Of a stretch of 34,300 bases of DNA, positions 8,044 to 15,075 are shown piece by piece. The notes under the pieces are model-generated. The model was not told the origin of the DNA and did not search any database. It saw only the letters and a program-made list of their open reading frames with translations. The first letter of the stretch is position 1, and each line of letters opens with the position of its first letter. A program made the translations under genes and the position numbers. The DNA comes from Sphingobium sp. TKS. Lineage in GTDB: Bacteria > Pseudomonadota > Alphaproteobacteria > Sphingomonadales > Sphingomonadaceae. The stretch lies in NCBI RefSeq assembly GCF_001563265.1, contig NZ_CP005090.1:1-34300 (forward strand), read 5' to 3'.

Positions 8044-8463
8044 ATGAACGCCGACGACATGAAGGTCGAAACCTTCGCCTGCGTCTTTGACGCAATCGCC
8101 GACACGCCGGAGGAGGCGACGGAGTTGAGGACGCGCGCGGACCTGATGCGGGGCATCACCGCGCGGGTGAAGTCGTGGGACGTGCCGCTGGGCGAGGCCG
8201 CCAAGCGGCTCGGGCTGACGCCGCCCCGCCTCAACGACCTCCTGCGCGGGAAGTTTAACAGATTCTCGCTGGATGACCTGATGACCGCCGCGACGGCGGC
8301 GGGCATCGCGCCGCCGGCACCGCGCAAAAGCTCGTGGGATGACCTGCGCGGGATAGTGAAGGGCAACGGCGCGCGGTTCACGATCGAGGAAATCAACGAC
8401 GCCATCGCCGAAGCCGGCGCAGCAGCCGGCATGGCCGGGATGAACGACCATGACGGGGACTGA
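8044..8463 (+). CDS. XRE-family regulator / antitoxin (HTH_37-like)
   Basis: A 139-residue protein. Residues about 20-95 form a Cro/C1-type helix-turn-helix of the kind found in HigA-like antitoxins (PLGEAAKRLGLTPPRLNDLLRGKFNRFSLDDLMTAATAAG). The start at 8044 has GGAAGG about eight bases upstream. It follows the YafQ-like toxin by 35 bp and probably belongs to the same transcription unit. A C-terminal segment (RFTIEEINDAIAEAGAAAGM) may contact a partner. No HigB-like toxin is coded beside it, so it is either an extra regulator of the relB-toxin operon or an orphan antitoxin. Confidence 0.7.
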   Translation: MNADDMKVETFACVFDAIADTPEEATELRTRADLMRGITARVKSWDVPLGEAAKRLGLTPPRLNDLLRGKFNRFSLDDLMTAATAAGIAPPAPRKSSWDDLRGIVKGNGARFTIEEINDAIAEAGAAAGMAGMNDHDGD

Positions 8464-8676
8464 TCGAAACGGCGAAATCCTTTATCCACCGATGGAGGCG
8501 GCCGAAATCCGGCGGTGCGCCAGGAGAGCGGTTTGAGCCAGGCCGGGTTTGCGCGCTTGCTGTGGGCGCACAAGCGCACGGTCCAGCGCTGGGAGGCCGG
8601 CACGATGCGGCCGACTGGCGCGGCGCTCGCCTTGCTGACGCTGGTGAAGCGGCGCGGCATCCAGATTCTCACCTAG
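8450..8676 (+). pseudogene. Second XRE-type regulator, frameshifted
   Basis: Reading from ATG 8450 gives MTGTDRNGEILYPPMEAAEIRR, then the frame fails near 8513. From there the neighbouring frame continues as VRQESGLSQAGFARLLWAHK and KRTVQRWEAGTMRPTGAALA to a TAG at 8674-8676. Together they form a single NadS/HigA-like helix-turn-helix protein, so one base appears to be missing in the run CCGGCGGTG. A product could still start at GTG 8515 (53 residues), but no suitable SD is present. The 5' end overlaps the preceding XRE gene by 14 bases. It could be a true mutation, a sequencing error, or a very short regulator. Confidence 0.6.
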
Positions 8677-8689
8677 AAGGATTGATAGA

Positions 8690-8827
8690 TGTAGGCGATT
8701 GCAAAGATACTGGCCTCTGCTCGCAAACAGCGCGGATTTCTGCTCAGATTTGCTGACAGCAGGTGGGCCATGCTGCTCACGCTATGCGACAATGTGCTCG
8801 CCATCATCCGCGCCTGCTCGCAAACGG
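8690..8827. repeat. Left terminal inverted repeat of the tni transposon
   Basis: It pairs with 14185-14322 at roughly 83% by eye over 138 bp without gaps. The innermost 57 bp or so differ at only two positions. CTGCTCGCAAAC occurs twice within the repeat and is probably a transposase-binding site. Confidence 0.85.
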
Positions 8828-8915
8828 AGAAGGCCTGTTCTCGCTTTCTGCCAATAGCGAGGAGTGCCGGTGAGCGGTCTGGCAGCGATCGTTCCCGCCG
8901 GGTTTGCCGTAAGCA

Positions 8916-9485
8916 TCAGCGCTCCCACTTCCTCAGGCTAGCAACGGATTGATCGTATAATGCCTGGAGCGAGCCGACCTGATTGTCTCGGAAGTGAATC
9001 GTCAGCACGAGATTGTCATACGGCAGATTGGCCGTGCAGAGCCCCGGCCGCGAGCCTCCGCCCATGGCGGAGCAACTCGCCAGCGATGGAGGACGCTTCT
9101 GACCTGCTTCGGCTGGCAACTGGTATGTCCAGAAAACACCATCACTTACCTTGCGCAGTGTTCGGCCGCGCCATGAAAGCGGGCGACTTGCGCAGACAGT
9201 CGAGTTGACAAGCGCCTCTGTTCCCGCTGCGCGGGCACACATCCGCTTCTTGCTTGCCACGCCCACCAAGTTTCGCTCCGGCAAGCTTGCGCTCGGATTT
9301 AGGTAGAACGAGAACCCGTCGCTGGGATCGAGCGCTGGTAGAAAGAACGGCTTATCATTGTCGGATATGTCGTTGGCTCTCGGGATGTCGAAGACTCGTC
9401 CCTCCAACCTCCTCTCGGCCGAGGCCGAGCACGCGCTGAGCAAGCTGACGATCGATAAAGAAGCTGCGGTAAGATGCCTGTTCAT
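8916..9485 (-). CDS. Hypothetical lipoprotein, transposon cargo
   Basis: A 189-residue protein that I do not recognise. It starts with a short basic N-terminus and a hydrophobic stretch ending in LLSAC, a good lipobox with Cys near residue 19, so it should be a membrane-anchored periplasmic lipoprotein. The rest has four further Cys residues (CARA, CASRP, LASCSAM, GLCTAN), possibly disulphide-bonded. It lies between the left inverted repeat and tniB in the same direction as the tni genes, in the position often occupied by passenger genes. Confidence 0.65.
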   Translation of the reverse strand: MNRHLTAASLSIVSLLSACSASAERRLEGRVFDIPRANDISDNDKPFFLPALDPSDGFSFYLNPSASLPERNLVGVASKKRMCARAAGTEALVNSTVCASRPLSWRGRTLRKVSDGVFWTYQLPAEAGQKRPPSLASCSAMGGGSRPGLCTANLPYDNLVLTIHFRDNQVGSLQALYDQSVASLRKWER

Positions 9486-9585
9486 GCCGGCAGGCTATGA
9501 GAGAAGCGCAACGTCCACAATCGGTGGCACAGACGACATGCGTTGCGTCCGCGTGCGGGAGATACCAAGGCGAGGACAGCCAGTA

Positions 9586-10563
9586 TCATATCGGCACACC
9601 GGCTTCGCGGAGCCGCTCGGTCAGGTCGCGGGTGTGTTCGGCGTCCAGCGTTCCGGCGAGGAACGCGCGTATGTCGGACGGCCGGGTGTTGAGCTGGCTG
9701 GCGAGCGCGCCCGCATCGTAACCGTTGCGCGTCAGCGTGGGTTCGAGGTCGTCAATCGCCCGCGACAGCACCTGCTCGACGATCTCGGCCGTGACGGGCT
9801 TGGCAGCGAAGCGGAAGCCCTGCTCGAAGGCGAGTGTCAGGTGCATCTCGATCTGGAGCGGGGTGCGCAGGCGCTCGGCGATGAGGTCGATCGCGTCCTC
9901 GTTCATCAAGTCGGCAACCTTGACCCCCTCGGCCGCACAGGCGCCGAGCAGCCAGGCAACATAGTCGCGGCGTTCGGCGCCGATGCCCTCATAGTCGAAG
10001 GTGGTCGTGCGGTAGCCGATCTCTTCCATTTGCGGGCGGCGCAGGTCGTTGCGTAGCCGAGGATGGCCGACCAGAAGGACCGACAGCAGCACGCCGGCAT
10101 CAGCCACCACCTCCATCAACCGCTTGAGGCCGGTCAGCGTCTTGTGGTGCAGGTCATGCGCCTCGTCGACCACCAGTACGACCGGGCGCTTGCCCTTGCG
10201 CATGATGTCGCGCAGGTCGCGCTCGCGGCGCTCGGCCTGCTTGGGAATCTTCACCTGGGCACGGTCACCGGGCGAGAGATCGTAGAACAGCGCCTCGATC
10301 AGCGAGGGCAACGAGGTGCGGCGCTTGTCGACCGCAAGCGACTTGGCGACGGCGACCTTGCCCGCCCGGGCCAGCTCGTCCTCGATGCGGCGCAGCAGGT
10401 GCGTCTTGCCCGATCCGACCAGGCCGGAGACGACGATCAACCTGCCGGTCTGCACGGCCGCACAGACCTCGCGCACGAGGTTGCGCTGATGCTCTGTCTC
10501 GAAGTTGCCGACGCCTTGGAACGGGCGGGCGAGCCCGTAGCTGGATTGAACGTCGGCGAGCAT
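9586..10563 (-). CDS. tniB: TniB/ExeA-like AAA+ ATPase of the transposon
   Basis: A 325-residue AAA+ ATPase. Walker A is GLVGSGKT (residues 47-54) and Walker B is VVLVVDEAHD (residues 128-137). A helical C-terminal part follows. In Tn402/Tn552-type elements the TniB protein acts like MuB: it binds target DNA and activates the TniA transposase. Its ATG shares a single base with the tniA stop (TGATG), so the two are translationally coupled. The length is close to that of other TniB/ExeA-like proteins. Confidence 0.88.
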   Translation of the reverse strand: MLADVQSSYGLARPFQGVGNFETEHQRNLVREVCAAVQTGRLIVVSGLVGSGKTHLLRRIEDELARAGKVAVAKSLAVDKRRTSLPSLIEALFYDLSPGDRAQVKIPKQAERRERDLRDIMRKGKRPVVLVVDEAHDLHHKTLTGLKRLMEVVADAGVLLSVLLVGHPRLRNDLRRPQMEEIGYRTTTFDYEGIGAERRDYVAWLLGACAAEGVKVADLMNEDAIDLIAERLRTPLQIEMHLTLAFEQGFRFAAKPVTAEIVEQVLSRAIDDLEPTLTRNGYDAGALASQLNTRPSDIRAFLAGTLDAEHTRDLTERLREAGVPI

Positions 10564-12215
10564 CAGCTTGTCCCCCGTCTTGACTGGAACCGCTCTCGGA
10601 TGCGGTCAGCGATGATGGTCTTGTCGAGCGTTTCGCCCAGCAGCGCGTCGATGAAGGCGCGGTCTGCCTCAGGCAGCGAGCCGAGCGGTCGCCGGAGCTG
10701 GTCGACGATGGCGTGGCGCGCCGCGAGCCCGGTCGGGTATGCCGTCTCGACCGCCGGCTCCGGAAAAGGTGTTTGCCGCACCGCGAGCCCTGCGGTGGAG
10801 GGCGGCAGCGACGGCAGCGGCCGGTCGCCGCCCGTCACGGTCGCGCGGGGCAGCCCCAGCTGGTCAGCGAGCCGGACCACCTTGTCGAGCCGCTCCTCGG
10901 CGCGGCTCTTCTGATACTTGCGATAGCGGTAGAGCGGCACGGCGCCGCGCGACGGCTCGTAAGGGCCATGCCGCTTGCCGTCATGCTCCACGAAGAGCTG
11001 CTGGTCGAACAGCCCCCAGAGCAGCGTCACCGTCTCGCCGGCGAGCTCGGGCTCGACCTCGTAGGAAGCGCCCTCAACCGAGACGGTCGCGTCGCCCGCA
11101 ACGGTGCGCCGCTCGGGCTCACGAGCGAAGGCGCAGAACCGCTCCCATGAACACATGGCCCGCACGCCATCGCCGGGCAGGTGCCGCAGCCAGTGCTCGA
11201 TCCGCGCGTGTGGCTCGGAACGATGGTCGCCGTTGTTGTAGGTGACCAGCGCACGCCGCATCCACAGATTGGCTTCCGCCTCGTCCTTGGGTTTGTGGAA
11301 GTGGTACAACGTCTCGTGCACCTCCTTCACCGTGCGGAACGGCCGCTCGACCTTGCCCTTGGCGCGGGCCGCGGTGTGCCGGTCGTCGGCCTTCGGCGGC
11401 AGATGGGTGAGGACGCGCACGCCGAGGCTGCCCATCACCGACTGGAACACGCGCGACCGGCTGACCGGGCCGTTGTCCATGTAGATCGTGACCGGCAGGC
11501 CCTGGAACGGCAGTTCGGGCTCAGGCTTGGCGGCGAAGGCGTTGAATAGAAAGCGCAGCGCGGACTCGGCATCCTCGCCATAGACGCTGCGATATTCCTG
11601 GTAGACCACGCCCGAGCAGTCATCGACGGCCGAGAACAGCATCAGCGTGGGTTTGCCGCGACCCTGCTCGATCCAGAGCGGCGCCTCGACCTGCTTGAGG
11701 TCGGACGGGCTCATGTCGAAGTGCCACAGCTCGTTGGATCGCCGCGCCTGAAAACGAACGGCTGCGTGGGGGCGGGTCACGCGGGCATAGTCCAGCCCTG
11801 ATGAGCGGAGCAGCCGGTCGATGGTCGCCCGCTTCAGCAGGCCGGGTGCTACCTTGACCAGGCCCTCCGGCGTCTCGACGCCATCGGTTTCCAGGAACTC
11901 GATGGCGCGGGCGGTCGAAACGTGCCGGCCCTTCTTGTTGGTGGTCCTGATCTTCAGTGCGGCGACGATCTCGGCGTAGCGCTCCATCTCGGCCTGCGGG
12001 GCAACCCGCGTCGCACCATGGTCGGACCGGCGCACCGACTTGGGGCGGTTCAGCTCGCGCAACGCCCGGTAAAGGGTCCAGATGGAGATGCCATAGGCCT
12101 CGGCCGCACGGGCGATGATCTCGGTGCGACCGGGGTCGCGTGGGGGCAACAGCGACAACCGTCGGCGAAGATCGATCAGCGCCTCTCCAGGCGGTCGCTT
12201 CGCCCGGTCAGCCAT
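10563..12215 (-). CDS. tniA: TniA DDE transposase
   Basis: A 550-residue Mu-type DDE integrase. An N-terminal HTH region (residues about 30-60, YGISIWTLYRALREL) precedes the catalytic core: D167 in WHFDMS, D247 in YMDNGP and E290 in KGKVERPF. A Mu-transposase-like C-terminal beta-barrel region (about residues 370-440) follows. It should cut and join the transposon ends at the CTGCTCGCAAAC-containing repeats. ATG 12215 is chosen because the family begins around MADRAKRPPGEALIDLRRRL and because it overlaps the tniR stop by eight bases; an in-frame upstream start at 12266 would lie wholly inside tniR. Confidence 0.9.
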   Translation of the reverse strand: MADRAKRPPGEALIDLRRRLSLLPPRDPGRTEIIARAAEAYGISIWTLYRALRELNRPKSVRRSDHGATRVAPQAEMERYAEIVAALKIRTTNKKGRHVSTARAIEFLETDGVETPEGLVKVAPGLLKRATIDRLLRSSGLDYARVTRPHAAVRFQARRSNELWHFDMSPSDLKQVEAPLWIEQGRGKPTLMLFSAVDDCSGVVYQEYRSVYGEDAESALRFLFNAFAAKPEPELPFQGLPVTIYMDNGPVSRSRVFQSVMGSLGVRVLTHLPPKADDRHTAARAKGKVERPFRTVKEVHETLYHFHKPKDEAEANLWMRRALVTYNNGDHRSEPHARIEHWLRHLPGDGVRAMCSWERFCAFAREPERRTVAGDATVSVEGASYEVEPELAGETVTLLWGLFDQQLFVEHDGKRHGPYEPSRGAVPLYRYRKYQKSRAEERLDKVVRLADQLGLPRATVTGGDRPLPSLPPSTAGLAVRQTPFPEPAVETAYPTGLAARHAIVDQLRRPLGSLPEADRAFIDALLGETLDKTIIADRIRERFQSRRGTS

Positions 12216-12804
12216 GGGCTGTTGCAGCCTCCTTGATCGATGCACCGCTGCCGCGCTTGCCTGCATAGCGATAGAGGGTCGCGACCGACACGCCCATGCG
12301 CTTGGCGATGTCGCGCACCGGCAACGTGCCCTCCTTCATCATCGCCCGTGCCGCGGCGACGTCGCTCGGGCGCATTGCCGATGGGCGGCCACCCTTGCGA
12401 CCCTGCCGGCGCGCCTCCACTAGCCCCGCGGTAGTTCGCTCGCGGATCAGGGCACGCTCGAACTGCGCGATGGCGCCGAACACGTGAAAGGTGAGCATGC
12501 CACCCGGCGTTGTCGTGTCGATGCTCTCGGTCAGCGACACCAGCCCGATCTTCTCGCGCTCCAGATCCTCGGCCGTGGCGATCAACTTCTTGAGCGAGCG
12601 GGCGAGGCGGTCGAGCTTCCAAACAACCAGCGTGTCGCCTGCGCGCAGCACGTCTTCCAGAATGCGCGCCAGTTCGGGCCGGTCATCGCGCGCGCCCGAC
12701 GCCTTTTCGGTGAACACCCGCTCGCAGCCGGCCCGCCGCAGCGCATCGAGCTGGAGCTCGGGGTTCTGGTCGCTGGTGCTGACCCTGGCATAGCCGACCC
12801 GCAT
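12208..12804 (-). CDS. tniR: Serine resolvase TniR
   Basis: A 198-residue serine recombinase of normal length. MRVGYARVSTSDQ holds the catalytic Ser at residue 10, LVVWKLDRLARS is the conserved arginine region, and the C-terminal DNA-binding HTH is LPVRDIAKRMGVSVATLYRY. It would resolve cointegrates formed by tniA/tniB. It lies first in the operon, overlapping tniA, whereas Tn5053-type elements place the resolvase after tniQ. It is unrelated in sequence detail to the Tn3 resolvase at 2974-3846. Confidence 0.9.
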   Translation of the reverse strand: MRVGYARVSTSDQNPELQLDALRRAGCERVFTEKASGARDDRPELARILEDVLRAGDTLVVWKLDRLARSLKKLIATAEDLEREKIGLVSLTESIDTTTPGGMLTFHVFGAIAQFERALIRERTTAGLVEARRQGRKGGRPSAMRPSDVAAARAMMKEGTLPVRDIAKRMGVSVATLYRYAGKRGSGASIKEAATAHG

Positions 12805-12969
12805 GAGCGTCTGATCTTCTCCAAACTCGTGCGGGGCATACCGTTTTGCGACGCGGGTTTCCAGAACAGTTTTGACAAAGTGCGGCCCGCAGATTTACGT
12901 TGCCGGCCCAGCAAGGCGATCGGCTCGTCAGAAACGGTCGTTTTGCAGAACCGCTGAGGAGCCGGGTTC
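12805..12969. promoter_or_regulatory. Divergent intergenic region, candidate res site of the tni transposon
   Basis: This 165-bp gap separates tniR from the plus-strand cargo gene. CGTTTTGC occurs at 12842-12849 and again at 12939-12946, and related GTTTTG/CAGAAC segments lie between. Resolvase target sites usually lie immediately upstream of the resolvase gene, so a res site here is plausible. Promoters for both directions must also be here, but none is clear. Confidence 0.4.
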
Positions 12970-13662
12970 ATGCAGGTGCTCGATACGGTTGGCTGGGTCG
13001 GTGATGGCGACGACACCGACTTCTTCCTCGCAATCGAGCGCACCTTCGATCTGCGCCTGCGCTCGAACCTGCCTTGGACAACGTTCGGCGAGGTGCGTGA
13101 CCATGTCGTCGCGCATGTCGCAGCCTACAGCGGGGGCGGCACGACATGCGCCACGCAGATGACGTTCTACAGGCTTCGACGCGCGCTCGGGCTTGGCCGG
13201 CACGTCGGGCCGGATGCGCCGTTGGCGCCGCTGATCGGTGGGAAGCTGCGCCAAGCGTTCAGCGACCTGGAAGCCGATACCGACCTCAAGATGCCGGCGA
13301 CGCGAGCCGGATGGCTTGGGATTGTCAGTGGTCTCTGCTTCGCTGTCGCGGTCGCGATCCTCGCCTTCACGACGCTGGCACCTCCCCTTCGCATCTTCGC
13401 TGCTGGAGCGAGCGCCTACGCGGGGCTATGGTTACGGCACCTCGACCGCCGGCGATTACCTCGGAGGTGCGACACTATCGGCGATCTCGCCCGACTGGTC
13501 ACGGAGCAGAACCGTGGCAGGCTTGCCCGCGACGGCGCGCGCCTCACCGCCCCCGAGATTTGGCGGATCATCCAGCAACTGGCCGCCGAGGAGAGCGGGA
13601 TCGACCCCGATCTGATTGGGTCGGAAACGACCTTCTTCCGAGCCAAAGTGCGAGCAGCCTGA
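12970..13662 (+). CDS. Hypothetical membrane protein, transposon cargo
   Basis: A 230-residue protein that I do not recognise. Residues 1-100 and 165-230 are soluble and look like two related helical modules. FDLRLRSNLPWTTFGEVRDHVV and CDTIGDLARLVTEQN share a T(x)G(D/E)(V/L)xxxV pattern reminiscent of acyl-carrier-like small domains. Between them, about residues 112-155, lie two hydrophobic helices (WLGIVSGLCFAVAVAILAF, then IFAAGASAYAGLWL). The phosphopantetheine-type DSL serine motif is not seen, so the resemblance is weak. The start at ATG 12970 is preceded by GAGGAG. It reads away from tniR and is followed 28 bp later by another membrane protein gene. Confidence 0.6.
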   Translation: MQVLDTVGWVGDGDDTDFFLAIERTFDLRLRSNLPWTTFGEVRDHVVAHVAAYSGGGTTCATQMTFYRLRRALGLGRHVGPDAPLAPLIGGKLRQAFSDLEADTDLKMPATRAGWLGIVSGLCFAVAVAILAFTTLAPPLRIFAAGASAYAGLWLRHLDRRRLPRRCDTIGDLARLVTEQNRGRLARDGARLTAPEIWRIIQQLAAEESGIDPDLIGSETTFFRAKVRAA

Positions 13663-13690
13663 TCAATGGCTTACTGGATTGCATAGATTG

Positions 13691-14143
13691 ATGCCGAGAC
13701 ACGGGACATTGCGTGGCGTCGGACTGACGGCTTTGGGTGCCGTTGTCGTCGCAGGCTCTTTCGTCGCTCTCGGATTGCGACCGGATGGGATCGCCAGCTA
13801 CTATCGCGATACGCTGACTCCGGCAGGGTTTGCCATTTGGTTCTGCGGCTTCGTAGCCGCCACACTCGCTCCACCCGCCATAGCTGTACTCTGCTGGTTT
13901 GGCGCCATGCGGTTCCGCTACGGGTGGCTTCTCCACATCCTGCTTGTTCCTGCCACCTACGCCGCTGTGCGAGGATCAATCGCGCTCATGCTCGCGGTAG
14001 CAAGTGAGCCGGACAGCGATGGCCCAACGAGATGGGCTACCGATCCAGCAGTGATGCTGATGGTGGTTTGCCCCATCGTGTACTTTCTGATCTTGGGTTC
14101 CACAAAGCTGCGTGAGCATCGCGCATCAGCAAATGACTGCTAA
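13691..14143 (+). CDS. Hypothetical four-helix membrane protein, transposon cargo
   Basis: A 150-residue protein of unknown function. It has about four membrane segments: LTALGAVVVAGSFVALGL, FAIWFCGFVAATLAPPAIA, LLHILLVPATYAAVRGSI and VMLMVVCPIVYFLILG. The start is set at ATG 13691, since upstream in-frame sequence overlaps the previous gene. It ends 41 bp before the right inverted repeat and is probably co-transcribed with the preceding cargo gene. I see no motif that suggests a function. Confidence 0.6.
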   Translation: MPRHGTLRGVGLTALGAVVVAGSFVALGLRPDGIASYYRDTLTPAGFAIWFCGFVAATLAPPAIAVLCWFGAMRFRYGWLLHILLVPATYAAVRGSIALMLAVASEPDSDGPTRWATDPAVMLMVVCPIVYFLILGSTKLREHRASANDC

Positions 14144-14184
14144 TCTCGACTTTGTAGTTGGCAGATACCATGAGCGGCCCTTTG

Positions 14185-14322
14185 CCGTTTGCGAGCAGAC
14201 GCGGATGATGGCGAGCACATTGTCGGATAGCGTGAGCAGCATAGTCGGCTCGTTGTCAGGTAATCTGGGCAGGAAAAGGCGCTGTTTGCGAGCAGAAGCT
14301 GCTACGGTTGCAAGCGCCTACA
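14185..14322. repeat. Right terminal inverted repeat of the tni transposon
   Basis: It is the inverted partner of 8690-8827 and ends CGCCTACA. It contains two copies of GTTTGCGAGCAG, the complement of the putative transposase-binding motif of the left end. Confidence 0.85.
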
Positions 14323-14326
14323 TCTA

Positions 14327-14884
14327 AGCGCGCCGGCCTTCACCATCGGCAAGAGGCACGTGTTCCAGGATGGCGACACGGTGTGGAGCAATGTCTCTCA
14401 TCCTAACGACTTCATCTCGGACATCATGAACAACATGTTCAACTCGCATGGCAAGCGCTTCGACGCATGGACGGACGTTCAGTGGACAGCGCCCGGGTCG
14501 ATGTCGCTGCTCAGCTATTATGCCGAGCCTGGCACGCCAAAGGAGGACGGGCATATGCACACGTCCATCCACGTGATGACGCCGGAGTCACCGGACACCA
14601 CACATTATTTCTGGGCTTTCGGGCGCGACATCCATCCGGACAATGAGGAGTTCTCCGCAAAATTGCGCGCCGGCATCGAATATGCGTTCGAGGAAGAGGA
14701 CAAGCCGATGATCGCTCTCCAACAGGCGCAAGTCGGCGATCGGGACATCATGTCCATGCGGCCTGTGCTCCTGGCTGGCGATGCTGGCGCGGTGCGCGCT
14801 CGTCGCATGCTGCGTAAACTTATCGCGCAGGAGCAATCCAACGGCGAAGAGGCGAGCGATCAGAAGCAGTCAGTGGACGCTTAG
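14327..14884 (+). pseudogene. Rieske-type aromatic oxygenase, C-terminal fragment
   Basis: The frame is open from the transposon boundary (SAPAFTIGKRHVFQDGD) and encodes about 185 residues resembling the C-terminal catalytic part of vanillate-demethylase-type ring-hydroxylating oxygenases: HTSIHVMTPESPDTTHYFWAF is characteristic (quoted here as two pieces, HTSIHVMTPESPD and TTHYFWAF). The Rieske [2Fe-2S] domain and the mononuclear iron ligands are missing, removed at the right end of the tni transposon. A GTG at 14360 could start translation, but the product would be inactive. The intact gene was probably part of the aromatic-catabolism locus that continues to the right. Confidence 0.75.
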
Positions 14885-15075
14885 GATTCAGTCCGCCTGT
14901 TTCCTGGCTGACTGTCGCTTCTGTCGTAAGTCTAGCGAGATCCAGTCTGCACGTGAGTTGAAAGTCAGGTGTGATGACTTCTTGCATTAACGCTGTTTGA
15001 AAGCGCGCAAGTGCCACTGGCTGCCAAAGCAGCCAGCCAGCTTGCGAAAAATAAAGAGGGAGGGAGAGGTACAAT

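Larger units (their letters stand above)
8690..14322. mobile_element. Tn552/Tn402-like transposon (tniR-tniA-tniB, no tniQ) with unknown cargo
   Basis: The element is 5,633 bp, bounded by long inverted repeats (8690-8827 and 14185-14322) that begin TGTAGGCG and align without gaps. It holds tniB, tniA and tniR on the minus strand, a lipoprotein gene to their left, and two hypothetical genes to their right. Tn402/Tn5053 elements normally also carry tniQ; none is present, as in Tn552. The five bases outside each end (ATAGA and TCTAA) are not a direct repeat, so one flank has been replaced or rearranged since insertion. Confidence 0.85.

Noticed and set aside
12970..13662. Naming the cargo protein an acyl carrier protein
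   Set aside because: The two modules only loosely resemble carrier domains and the DSL serine motif is not seen.
14360..14884. Treating the oxygenase fragment as a functional gene
   Set aside because: The Rieske cluster and iron-binding residues are missing, and the frame continues up to the transposon end without a proper start.
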